Below, piece after piece: positions 15,188 through 24,475 of a stretch of DNA of 31,141 nt (positions within the stretch are counted from its first letter, which is position 1; each line of letters opens with the position of its first letter). The stretch lies in NCBI GenBank assembly GCA_035460965.1, contig DATHWB010000242.1, forward strand, positions 1 to 31,141, written 5' to 3'. Source of the stretch: DATHWB01 sp035460965. Lineage in GTDB: Bacteria; Actinomycetota; Acidimicrobiia; Spongiisociales; ZC4RG35. The position numbers were made by a program, and so were the translations under genes. The notes beneath the pieces were generated by a model, which was given only the letters and a program-made list of their open reading frames with translations, made no database searches and was not told the DNA's origin.

Positions 15188-16117
15188 ATGGGATCACCCG
15201 GCGCATGCTGCGGGCCTGCACGTGACGATTCGTCCCGACGTCCCGAGGTATTGGCGCCCGAGGTCCGCTCCCGACAGGGTCCGGACCACAGCCATCGGGT
15301 GAATCTCGCCGGTGGAACCTTCCTGATGGGAACGGACGACGGAGTCGGTCACCCTGCGGACGGCGAGGGACCGGTACGGGCAGTGAGCGTCGAGCCGTTC
15401 GGGATCGATCGGGTGGCGGTGAGCAATCGACGCTTCGCCGTCTTCGCGGAGGAAACGGGCCACCGCACGGATGCCGAGCGTTACGGGTGGTCGTTCGTGT
15501 TCGCCGGGTTGCTCGATGGGGAGACAGTGGAGCGCCTACAGTCCGTGGTGGGTGCGCCCTGGTGGAAGCAGGTCCACGGAGCGGACTGGAGGCATCCCGA
15601 GGGGGCGGGTTCCGATCTCGTGGGGCGCGCCGATCATCCAGTCGTGCACGTCTCGTGGACGGATGCGGCGGCATTCGCCGAATGGGCGGGTGGGCGGCTC
15701 CCGACCGAGGCCGAGTGGGAGTTCGCGGCCCGAGGTGGCCTCGTGCAGAAGAGGTATCCGTGGGGGGACGAGTTCGCGCCCGACGGCCGGATCATGTGCA
15801 ACATCTTCACCGGGGAGTTTCCGCATCACGACACGGCGGAGGACGGGTACGCGGGCACGGCGCCGGTGGACGCCTTTCCCCCCAACGGTTACGGCCTCCA
15901 CAACGTCGCCGGCAACGTCTGGGAGTGGTGCTCCGACCCATTCACCACGGGGGGCGCACGTGGCATCGACCTGCGGAACCGTGTGGTGAGGGGCGGCTCG
16001 TATCTCTGTCACGACTCGTACTGCAACCGTTACCGGGTGGCCGCCCGCACCGCCAATACCGTCGATTCGACCACCGGTAACACCGGATTCCGCCTCGCCT
16101 GGGACATCGCCAGCTGA
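15188..16117 (+). CDS. Formylglycine-generating enzyme (FGE, SUMF1 type) with both catalytic cysteines
   Basis: 309 aa from ATG 15188. A GTG at 15299 would give a 272-aa form that starts a few residues before the fold, as in known bacterial FGEs; neither start has a good ribosome binding site. Sequence: GGTFLMGTDD (42-51), RADHPVVHVSWTDAAAFAEW (147-166), RLPTEAEWEFAARGG (170-184), GNVWEWCSD (242-250) and RGGSYLCHDSYC (268-279), with NTGFR at the end. C274 and C279 match the copper-binding cysteine pair of true FGE, which oxidises a Cys in a CxPxR motif of sulfatases to formylglycine. Most SUMF1-fold proteins lack this pair. No sulfatase or CxPxR protein is visible in this window, so the client must be elsewhere or is novel. 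It belongs to the IclR transcription unit. Confidence 0.9.
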   Translation: MGSPGACCGPARDDSSRRPEVLAPEVRSRQGPDHSHRVNLAGGTFLMGTDDGVGHPADGEGPVRAVSVEPFGIDRVAVSNRRFAVFAEETGHRTDAERYGWSFVFAGLLDGETVERLQSVVGAPWWKQVHGADWRHPEGAGSDLVGRADHPVVHVSWTDAAAFAEWAGGRLPTEAEWEFAARGGLVQKRYPWGDEFAPDGRIMCNIFTGEFPHHDTAEDGYAGTAPVDAFPPNGYGLHNVAGNVWEWCSDPFTTGGARGIDLRNRVVRGGSYLCHDSYCNRYRVAARTANTVDSTTGNTGFRLAWDIAS

Positions 16118-16134
16118 CGATGCCCGACCCGGCG

Positions 16135-16146
16135 CCGACGCGTCGG
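16135..16146. promoter_or_regulatory. 12-bp palindrome upstream of PLP enzyme gene
   Basis: CCGACGCGTCGG is a perfect palindrome in the 81-bp gap between the FGE stop and ATG 16199. It is a possible IclR-site half or operator, but GC-rich palindromes arise easily by chance. Confidence 0.25.
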
Positions 16147-16153
16147 ATGTGTG

Positions 16154-16188
16154 TTACTGTGCGAAAATGGCAGTTCATATAGTGGCAG
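16154..16188 (+). promoter_or_regulatory. Candidate promoter with TGGCAG direct repeats
   Basis: An AT-rich stretch with TTACTG (16154-16159), an 18-nt spacer and TATAGT (16178-16183) sits 16 nt before ATG 16199. TGGCAG occurs at 16168-16173 and 16183-16188, flanking TTCATATAG. It may be a -10/-35 pair overlapped by a regulator site. The -35 match is weak. Confidence 0.35.
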
Positions 16189-16198
16189 CGGCGTAGAG

Positions 16199-17463
<1,265 letters not shown>

Positions 17464-17467
<4 letters not shown>

Positions 17468-18948
17468 GGATCGCTGCTCTGGGTCTCTCCCATGAGACCA
17501 ATACGTTCGCCCCCACCGAGGCGACGCTCGACCGATGGCTGAGCGCGAGCCCCTATCCGGTGGAAGGCGAGGACGTCATCGCTCAGTTCGCGGACGCCGA
17601 GGCCACGATGTCGGGCTATCTCGAGATCCGGTCGGAGCCCGGTGTCGAGGTGGTGCCGCTGGTCTTCTCGAAGCTGACGCCGATGAACACCATCTCCGCC
17701 GAGGCGTTCGAGTTCCTCGTCGGCCGGATGCTGGAGATGCTGGAGGAGCACGGGCCATGGGACGCGGTCCTGTTGGCCCAGCACGGCGCCGCCGTCTCTG
17801 AGGAGTACCCGGATGCCGACGGGGAGGTCGTTCGCCGCGTTCGGGCCCTCGTGGGTCCCGACGTGCCGATCGGCATGTGCCTCGACATGCACGCCAACGT
17901 CTCTCGTCAGATGGTCGACGAAGCGACGGTGACTGCGACCTATATGACCAACCCGCACCTCGACCCCCGGGTCAGGGCACGGCACGTCGCCGATCTGATC
18001 GTGCAGACGGTGCGTGGTGAGGTGCGTCCGGTGTCCCACCTCGAGATGCCGCCCTTGGCCGTGGACATCCTCCGCCAGGGCACCGGCGATTACCCGATGC
18101 GTGACATCGTCGCCCTCGCTCACGAGGCTGCCAGCCGTCCCGGCGTGCTCTCTGTCAGCGTGGCCGAGGGGTTCCCGTGGGCTGACGTCGAAGAGATGGG
18201 CATGTCGTTCCTCGTCGTCACCGACGACGATCCGGCCCTCGCCGAAGAGATCTCACGCGAGATCGCCCGCAAGACGTGGGATCTGCGCGACGAGCTGGTC
18301 GGCTCCGCGTGGGACATCGACGAGGCTCTCGTCCACGCTTCGCAGGCGACGAGTCATCCGGTGGTACTCCTCGACGTCGGCGACAACGTCGGCGGTGGAG
18401 GACCAGGTGATTCGACGCACGTCCTGGCTGCGGCGCAGCGGTTGGGGATCAGGGGACTCTTCCAGTCCCTGAGCGATCCTGAGGCGGTGCAGGCCTGCAT
18501 CGCCGCCGGGGTGGGTGCCACCGTCGAGTTGCAGGTGGGGGGTAAGACCGACGACCTCCACGGTTCCCCGGTCTCCATCCGCGGGACCGTGCGAATCCTG
18601 TTCGACGGCAAGTGGGAGGACCCTGGTGACACCCACGGAGGTTTCCTCCACTTCAATTCCGGGCCGAGCGCGGTGGTCTACACCGAGGACGGCCACACCC
18701 TGCTCCTGGTCTCACGCCGCATGGGCAACTCGTCGCGCCAACAACTGGTGAGTGTCGGGATCGATCCTCTGACCCAGCCCATCATCGTGGCGAAGGGAGT
18801 CCACTCCCCGCGAGGAGCGTTCGAACCGATCGCCGCCGAGATGATCTGGCTCGCCTCGCCCGGATGCACCAGCGCCGATCTCTCCGGTCTCGTCTACCAC
18901 AGGCGCCGGGTCCCGATGTTCCCGTTCGAGCCGGACACGACGTACTGA
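17464..18948 (+). CDS. M81/MlrC-family metallopeptidase-like protein
   Basis: 494 aa from GTG 17464, which overlaps the PLP gene stop (GTGA). It belongs to the M81 family typified by microcystinase C (MlrC). Features: the N-terminal HETNTF motif (10-15), AQHGAA (106-111), CLDMHANVSRQMV (139-151) with the likely metal-binding D141/H143, and the C-terminal-half landmark LLDVGDNVGGGGPGDST. The family is described as zinc-dependent hydrolases of small peptides, but most members have unknown substrates and lie near racemases or aminotransferases in catabolic clusters. The length is usual for the family. Here it is the last gene before the convergent terminator hairpin. Confidence 0.9.
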
Positions 18949-19009
18949 GGGTCGGTCACCTGCCGGGTCATCGATGGCTCGTCACCCACCGAGGCGACGA
19001 GTCGAACTC

Positions 19010-19049
19010 CGATGGTGCTCCTCGGACTCCTCCCCGAGGAGCACCATCG
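19010..19049. terminator. Bidirectional terminator hairpin between convergent genes
   Basis: CGATGGTGCTCCTCGG (19010-19025) and its exact reverse complement (19034-19049) make a perfect 16-bp stem with an 8-nt loop. It lies in the 139-bp space between the convergent M81 and aldo/keto reductase genes, 61 nt and 38 nt from the two stops. A 16-bp perfect stem is far beyond chance, and its place fits a bidirectional terminator. It has no U-tract, as is common in high-GC actinobacteria. Confidence 0.8.
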
Positions 19050-19087
19050 CTTCACTGCGAGGCTGACCCCCGCTCCGAGAGCTGGCG

Positions 19088-20050
19088 TCAGGAGCCGGCG
19101 TCCCTGGGGCTCACGTTGCGGCCCACCTTGCCGAACACCTGGGACAGTCGTTGCAGGGACTGGGCGCCGAGTGGCGGACCGGTGATCGATGCGATGTTCT
19201 CGACGAGGTGCTCGGGGGAGGCGGTCCCGGTGAGCACACATCCGACCGACGCCGGAGCCGCGGCGAAACGGTAGGCGGCGGCAGTGATCGTGGGGGCGTC
19301 GTCGAGCAGCCAGTCGAGCGGCCCTCGATCGGGCAGGTCGTCGGGCTCGAGCAGACCCTGAGCCTTCCAGTTCCGTATGACAGCCACCAGCTTGTCGGGG
19401 TCGGCGATCACGCCTCGCACCGCGCACATGACGACGACGCCGACGTTCCGTTCGGCTGCAAGGGGGAGTACCACCTCGCCTGCGGACGGTGACAGCAGGT
19501 TGTAGCCGACCATGATCACGTCGAAGTCGTGGTCGGTGAGGGCGTCCCGGATCGTTCGGTGCGAGTGGTCGTCGACGTATTCCTCCGTCACTCCCGTGAA
19601 GCGCGCTTGGCCCGACTCCACGGCGTCCCGCAGTGGGTCTCCGAAGACGTCCATGACCTCGTCGAGGGTGCCGGCCGGCACGGCATGGAGGTAGAAGACC
19701 TCGACATGGTCGGTGCCGAGCCGAGCGAGGCTCTGCTCGAGGGACCGACGGAGATCCGACGCCGGCCGCAGGCGCTTCTCGGCATCGAACGGGTTGAACT
19801 TGGTGGAGAGGACGTAGCGCTCCCGAGGGATGCCGTGCAGGGCTTGTCCGAGCAGCACTTCGCTCGATCCATAGCCCGGGGCGGTGTCGATGAAGTCGAT
19901 GCCGTGTTCGAACGCCGTGTCGAGGAGCCGTCGCACCGATTCCACGGTGGCACCCCGCTTCTGTCCGAGCTGGCTGGGGCCGCCCGATCCGAGGCCCATC
20001 ACCGAGGCGTTCAGGCCGGTGCGTCCGAGGGTGCGTCGTTCCAGGGTCAC
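19088..20050 (-). CDS. Aldo/keto reductase
   Basis: 320 aa from GTG 20050, with GAGAGGA about 8 nt upstream. The catalytic tetrad is D55 and Y60 (FIDTAPGYGSSE), K84 (LSTKF) and H122 (YLHAV). The N-terminal MTLERRTLGRTGLNASVMGLGS is typical of the family. A TIM barrel using NADPH to reduce carbonyls is the family role. The usual RVIPGTSSxxHLxEN-like C-terminal NADP site is present as a variant (VGCVLTGTASPEHLVENIA). It sits 15 nt downstream of the enolase-superfamily gene on the same strand. The substrate may be a sugar acid, amino ketone or lactone intermediate (inference). Confidence 0.92.
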   Translation of the reverse strand: MTLERRTLGRTGLNASVMGLGSGGPSQLGQKRGATVESVRRLLDTAFEHGIDFIDTAPGYGSSEVLLGQALHGIPRERYVLSTKFNPFDAEKRLRPASDLRRSLEQSLARLGTDHVEVFYLHAVPAGTLDEVMDVFGDPLRDAVESGQARFTGVTEEYVDDHSHRTIRDALTDHDFDVIMVGYNLLSPSAGEVVLPLAAERNVGVVVMCAVRGVIADPDKLVAVIRNWKAQGLLEPDDLPDRGPLDWLLDDAPTITAAAYRFAAAPASVGCVLTGTASPEHLVENIASITGPPLGAQSLQRLSQVFGKVGRNVSPRDAGS

Positions 20051-20065
20051 TCTGTCGGTCCTCTC

Positions 20066-21190
20066 TCAGAAGCGCCAGGTTTGGGCGCGGCTGTCGGGGA
20101 GCTGGTGATCGTCGGCCAGGTGGACGCCGATCCCCGCTTCCTTCGAAACGATCAACCGGTCGCCATCCAGTCGTTCACCCGGGGTGACGAGCTTCGACCG
20201 ATCGATGTTCTCGCCGAACGCGTACTCGAGTGGTCCGGGGTCCGGGGTCAGCATCGTGAGGTGTGCGGACGCGGCCGTCGAGATCGGGCCGGTCGGATCG
20301 TGCAGCGTGAGCGTGACGTTGCTCGTCGCCCGGAGCATCTCGCGGAACCGCAAGGGTCCACCGATGTACTTCGGGTCGAGGAGCAGGTAGGTCAGCCACC
20401 CTCCGGCGGACAACGCCGCGACGTCGCCTTCTTCGGTGAGCTTCTCGCCGCCTGCCAGCGGGATGTCCGTCATCGCTGCCAGGCGGTCGAGCATCTCAGG
20501 CTGGTGTACGTCGACCGCGTCCTCGATCCAGCCGACGCCGAGTTCCTCCATGGAACGCACGGCGGGCAGAAGTTCGTCTTCGGTCAGTCGGTGGTGCACG
20601 TCCACGAACACGCTGGGCTCGAAGCCGATGGCATCGCGAACGGACTCGAGGTGAGCGATGCCGGTTTCGAGCAGTGTCGATCCCGGGCGGGGCGGGCCGT
20701 CGAACGGGGCGAGCTTGATTCGGCGGAACCCGGCTTCCACCGCCGAGACGGCCACCTGCGCGAACTCGTCCGGGGTCCGGTTGGTCGGTGCGCGGTTGAT
20801 GTTGGCGTAGAGCTCCACCCTGTCCGTCGGCTCCGCTCCGAGCCAGGCCGACAGTGGTTGGTCGGCGATTTGGGCCTGAATGTCGCACAGTGCCCCGACC
20901 ACGGCTCCCAGCACCAGTCGTCGCCCGAAGCGTTCCTGGGCACTGGTGCTGGGACCGAGTTGCGCCGTCATCCTCCGGTCGAGGGCCATCGGATCTTCGC
21001 CGACCGAATGCCGTGCGATGATCGGCAGCACCGACTCCAGGATCCCGGCGGCAGAATCGATGGGCCGCAGATCCGAACACTCCCCGGTTCCGACGACACC
21101 TTCCGAGGTCGCCAGTTCCACCATGAGCCAACTCGTGCGGCGACTCACCGTGATGTGGTGCAGGGTGACCCGGCAGATGCGATGGTTCAT
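20066..21190 (-). CDS. Enolase superfamily (mandelate racemase/muconate lactonizing type) enzyme
   Basis: 374 aa. The start at 21190 overlaps the ROK stop as ATGA, so the genes are translationally coupled. The N-terminal capping domain (about 1-125) is followed by a barrel. The catalytic lysine is K159 (RRIKLAPFD). Metal ligands are D197 (FVDVHHR), E223 (WIEDAV) and E249 (GGEKL), with D272 in LLLDPKYIGG and H297 in TLHDPTGPIS. The superfamily abstracts a proton next to a carboxylate: racemase, epimerase, dehydratase or cycloisomerase. The exact subgroup and substrate cannot be told from sequence alone. It is the middle gene of ROK, enolase-type and aldo/keto reductase. Confidence 0.9.
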   Translation of the reverse strand: MNHRICRVTLHHITVSRRTSWLMVELATSEGVVGTGECSDLRPIDSAAGILESVLPIIARHSVGEDPMALDRRMTAQLGPSTSAQERFGRRLVLGAVVGALCDIQAQIADQPLSAWLGAEPTDRVELYANINRAPTNRTPDEFAQVAVSAVEAGFRRIKLAPFDGPPRPGSTLLETGIAHLESVRDAIGFEPSVFVDVHHRLTEDELLPAVRSMEELGVGWIEDAVDVHQPEMLDRLAAMTDIPLAGGEKLTEEGDVAALSAGGWLTYLLLDPKYIGGPLRFREMLRATSNVTLTLHDPTGPISTAASAHLTMLTPDPGPLEYAFGENIDRSKLVTPGERLDGDRLIVSKEAGIGVHLADDHQLPDSRAQTWRF

Positions 21191-22419
21191 CGGGCGGGCT
21201 CGCCCAGTCTGTGCTCTGCGGATCGCAGCAAGGGATTCTCGTAGAAGTCGGCCAGGTAGGTGGTGGCGGCTGCCACCACGTTGGCGGTGGTCGCGTCGCC
21301 GAGGTCGGTCGGGACCACGGCTTCCCGGACGTCGAAGTCGGCCCGCGTCCGGTCCGCCACCACAGAGCGGATCCGATCCACGTCGTCGTCGAGCGTGCGG
21401 ATCGCCCCGGCGAGTACGACCTTCTCGGGGGCGTACACGTCCACGAGGATGGCGGTGGCCTCCCCGAGGGACGTCACCCTGTGCCGCATGACCCGGCGTG
21501 CCGCGGCGTTCCCAGCGCGGGCGAGAGCGGTGATGTCACTCATCGTCGTCACATCCAGCCCCGAGCGACGGGCGCGGGCGACCAACGCATCCCTGCCCGC
21601 CACCGACGTCAGGCATCCCTTGCGGCCGCAGGAGCAGGAGACCTCAGAACGTCCGGGTACCGGGAGATGGGCCATTTCCGGCGCCCGGGCGTCGCGACCC
21701 GAATAGAACTCGCCGTCGATCACGACTGCCGCGCCGGTGAGGTTGCCCAGGAACACCTCGATGAAGTTCTTGGCGTCCCGGGCGGCGCCGAACCACATCT
21801 CCGCCCGCGAGTGTGCCCGGTAGGCGTTGTCGATCACATAACGGTCCGGCCCCAGCCGGCGCGCGATGCCGGTGATGTTCTCCCGTCGCCAACCGAGCGA
21901 CGTGTGGTCGGCCATCACCTGCCAGTCGTGGGCGACGAATCCGCCGGAGATGACGCCCGTCCCGAGCAGGCGCGCTCCCGGCGGGACTACCTCGGCCATG
22001 GCGGCGGTGGCTTCGGCCGCCGCCTTCATCGCGTCCGCGGCCTCGATCGGGCCATGCCGGCGAGTGTGGGGTCCGTCGAGCGGCCGCCCGCGGAGGTCGA
22101 CCAGACCGAAGGTCGTGAGTTCGAGCCCGATGTGGACGCCGACGACGGCGAAACCGCCGGCGTCGATGTCGACAGGGACTCTCCGCCTGCCGGCTTCGGC
22201 AGTGGCGAGTGGTTCGAGTTCGCGAAGCAGGCCGTAGTCGGTCATCTCGGCGGTGATCCGCGTCACCGCCCCGGTGGTCAGGCCCAACCTCTCGGCGATG
22301 TCGACTCGGGGTAGCGGGCCCTCGTCGAGCAGGAGCCGCAGCACGGCAGCCGAGTTGTTGCGCCGGATGTCGGTCGCCCGGCGGGGCTTCCGCGACGGCG
22401 GATGGTTCGGTCGTGACAC
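21187..22419 (-). CDS. ROK-family transcriptional repressor
   Basis: 410 aa from GTG 22419, with AAAGGA 5-6 nt upstream. The N-terminal winged helix-turn-helix (about 18-70, LPRVDIAERLGLTTGAVTRIT) is followed by a ROK sugar-kinase-like fold. The zinc motif is CSCGRKGC (262-269). The kinase site is degraded: the usual NDAN reads as DNAY (197-200), so the catalytic Asp is Asn, and the ATP loop LGTGIG is LGNLTG. It is therefore probably a sensor of a sugar or sugar-like ligand and not a kinase. It is first in the minus-strand operon and most likely represses it. Confidence 0.92.
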   Translation of the reverse strand: MSRPNHPPSRKPRRATDIRRNNSAAVLRLLLDEGPLPRVDIAERLGLTTGAVTRITAEMTDYGLLRELEPLATAEAGRRRVPVDIDAGGFAVVGVHIGLELTTFGLVDLRGRPLDGPHTRRHGPIEAADAMKAAAEATAAMAEVVPPGARLLGTGVISGGFVAHDWQVMADHTSLGWRRENITGIARRLGPDRYVIDNAYRAHSRAEMWFGAARDAKNFIEVFLGNLTGAAVVIDGEFYSGRDARAPEMAHLPVPGRSEVSCSCGRKGCLTSVAGRDALVARARRSGLDVTTMSDITALARAGNAAARRVMRHRVTSLGEATAILVDVYAPEKVVLAGAIRTLDDDVDRIRSVVADRTRADFDVREAVVPTDLGDATTANVVAAATTYLADFYENPLLRSAEHRLGEPAR

Positions 22420-22427
22420 CGAAGTCC

Positions 22428-22472
22428 TTTTGTTGACGACGACAGAAAACTACGCGGCCAGGCGGCTGTCAA
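22428..22472 (-). promoter_or_regulatory. Candidate promoter and operator of ROK operon
   Basis: The minus strand has a perfect -35 TTGACA at 22472-22467. A weak -10 (TAGTTT 22452-22447 or TTTTCT 22449-22444) follows, then AAAGGA before GTG 22419. TTTT at 22428-22431 and AAAA at 22446-22449 frame an AT-rich 22-bp stretch of the sort ROK repressors can bind; only 5 of 11 half-site positions match as an inverted repeat. Confidence 0.35.
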
Positions 22473-22511
22473 TCGTGGGGCGGGAGGTGGCGGGCTCGAG
22501 TCCAATGGCCA

Positions 22512-22528
22512 CGGAGGACTTCCCTCCG
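22512..22528 (+). repeat. Short hairpin in MFS gene leader
   Basis: CGGAGG (22512-22517), loop ACTTC, CCTCCG (22523-22528). It lies in the divergent region between ROK and MFS genes. It may be a leader structure or chance. Confidence 0.25.
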
Positions 22529-22625
22529 GCTTCGCTCTCGCCTGGCTCCGACACTATGTTCGACGCTCTCTGACGATGACACCCACCAACCGCCGCCCTC
22601 GACCGCATCGCAGCAGCGATGGCCA

Positions 22626-24362
22626 GTGGGCGAGCATACGAGCTGCCCTGTGAATTCCGAGGATCTGGCCTCAGACGAACAGGCGGAGGTGGGCGCCCTC
22701 GCTCCTCTCCGCCTCCGGGACTTCAGGCTGCTGTGGTCCGCATCGCTCTTCTCGAACATCGGAACCTGGCTGCAGACGACGGCCGGTGCCTGGCTGATGT
22801 GGGAGCTGACCGCGTCCCCGACGTGGGTGGGGTGGATGACCGGCTCCCGCAACCTGCCGATGCTGTTCCTGGCCCTCCCGGCCGGCGTGTTCGCGGACCG
22901 CTTCGATCGGTTGCGGGTCCTGCGTCTGATGCAGGGCGCGATGGGGGCGGTGGCGCTCTCCATGGCCCTCCTCACCTGGGCGGGTCTGATGACTCCGCTC
23001 CTTCTGTTGCTACTCGGATTGGCCATGGGCTTCTGCGGGGCACTCGCCGCCCCGTCCTGGCACTCGCTGGTTCCCGATCTCGTGCCGAGGCAGTTGGTGG
23101 CGGCCGCGGTGGCGCTCAACTCCGTGGCGTTCAACGTCGCCAGGACGATCGGCCCCGCCATTGGCGGAGCGCTCGTGGCGGCCGTGGGCGCCGCCGCTGC
23201 ATTCGGCGCGAATGCCCTGTCGTACGGGATGATCATCGGGGCGGTGGTGATGGTGTCGAGGAGCCTTCCCGCCCGGGATCGCGACTCGGCCAAGGTGGGA
23301 AACGCCATGGTCACCGGGATCCGGTTCGCCCAGCACACCCCACCGTTCCGTCGGGTCCTGATCGTCAGCATCCTGTTCGCGCTGGGGACGGCGGTCCTGC
23401 AGGCGATGCTGCCGGTCCGCACCGAGGAGCTCGGCCTGCAGGTCGAGGCCTACGGCCTGATGCTCGCCAGCATGGGAGTTGGTGCGGCCATCGGGGGAGT
23501 CACCCTCACGCGTGCCAGCAGGCGGCTGGGGGCAAACAGCATCCCCGTGACGATCGGGTTGACCGGGGCCGCCGGCGTCTGCGTCGGCCTGGCGCCGAAC
23601 CTGGCGTTGACCATGATGGCGATGGCGGTTGCGGGACTGTTCTGGGTCTGGACCCAGGCGTCGCTCAACTCGACGGTGCAGCTGATGGCGCCGGAGTGGG
23701 TGCGGGGACGGGCCGTGAGCCTGTGGCTGCTCGCACACGGCGGGATGGTTCCGATCGGCGCCATCGCGTCCGGAGTCATCGCAGAACAGATCGGTGCGGG
23801 CGGGAGCATGGTGGTGCTGTCGGCGGCCACGGTCCTCCTCGGACTGGGTGCCGGTCGCCGCGGGATGGCGAGTCCGACGGACGTGACCCCGCCCGAGTTC
23901 ACGAACCGCCGGGTCCATGCCCATCCGGCGCCCCCGTCGCCGGCAGATGGGCCCGTGATGGTCGTGAACACGTGGACGATCCCGGACGAAGCGCTGGAGG
24001 ACTTCCTCGAGGTGATGCGGGAGGTGAGGCTGGCGCGCCTGAAGACCGGCGGGACTCGGTGGCAGCTGTACCAGGAACTGGGGAGCGAGGACTCCTACAG
24101 CGAGACCTTCATGGTTCCCTCCTGGGAGGAGCACCTGAAACAGCACGAGCGCATCGACGACGAGACCGTCGTCGCGATCCGGCGGGCCAGGCAACTGGAT
24201 GTCTCTGCTTCCGGGCCGACGGCTCGCCACTTCCTGGGGGTGGATCCGCTCCTTCCCGCAGGTCGACGCAGGACCGTGACGGGGGCGGACCACGACTCAC
24301 TCCACGAGGTCGATGGATCACTGCCCGCGGCGTCACGCCGGGCGCCCGACGGCACCCGATAG
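22626..24362 (+). CDS. MFS exporter (MFS_3/EntS-like) with C-terminal soluble domain
   Basis: 578 aa from GTG 22626; GTG 22650 is also possible, and neither has a clear ribosome binding site. Residues about 35-410 are an MFS transporter with about 12 segments. It includes FRLLWSASLFSNIGTWLQ in helix 1 and the loop motif ADRFDRLRVLR (90-100), and resembles enterobactin-exporter-type MFS_3 proteins. A proline-rich linker (about 425-442) leads to a soluble C-terminal domain (about 444-540, VMVVNTWTIPDEALEDFLEVM) that resembles the ABM-like domain fused to some MFS_3 members. The tail is basic. The substrate is unknown. It is divergent from ROK, with no obvious co-transcription. Confidence 0.88.
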   Translation: MGEHTSCPVNSEDLASDEQAEVGALAPLRLRDFRLLWSASLFSNIGTWLQTTAGAWLMWELTASPTWVGWMTGSRNLPMLFLALPAGVFADRFDRLRVLRLMQGAMGAVALSMALLTWAGLMTPLLLLLLGLAMGFCGALAAPSWHSLVPDLVPRQLVAAAVALNSVAFNVARTIGPAIGGALVAAVGAAAAFGANALSYGMIIGAVVMVSRSLPARDRDSAKVGNAMVTGIRFAQHTPPFRRVLIVSILFALGTAVLQAMLPVRTEELGLQVEAYGLMLASMGVGAAIGGVTLTRASRRLGANSIPVTIGLTGAAGVCVGLAPNLALTMMAMAVAGLFWVWTQASLNSTVQLMAPEWVRGRAVSLWLLAHGGMVPIGAIASGVIAEQIGAGGSMVVLSAATVLLGLGAGRRGMASPTDVTPPEFTNRRVHAHPAPPSPADGPVMVVNTWTIPDEALEDFLEVMREVRLARLKTGGTRWQLYQELGSEDSYSETFMVPSWEEHLKQHERIDDETVVAIRRARQLDVSASGPTARHFLGVDPLLPAGRRRTVTGADHDSLHEVDGSLPAASRRAPDGTR

Positions 24363-24475
24363 GTCGCGCTCCGGGACTGACGGGGAGAGCAGCGGGTCGA
24401 GACGGCACTGTCGTCTGGACGTCGGCTCGGGAGAACGGGTTCAATGTCGAAGGCCGAGATGCCGATGAACTGGGC

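Noticed and set aside
19529..21244. 571-codon plus-strand open frame
   Set aside because: It is antisense to the aldo/keto reductase and enolase-type genes, which have full catalytic motifs. The product is low-complexity and matches no family.
21187..22419. Glucokinase-type ROK sugar kinase
   Set aside because: An N-terminal helix-turn-helix is present and the catalytic Asp is replaced.
22488..22515. tRNA-like GGCTCGAGTCC sequence
   Set aside because: No matching acceptor, D or anticodon stems; the T-stem does not pair.
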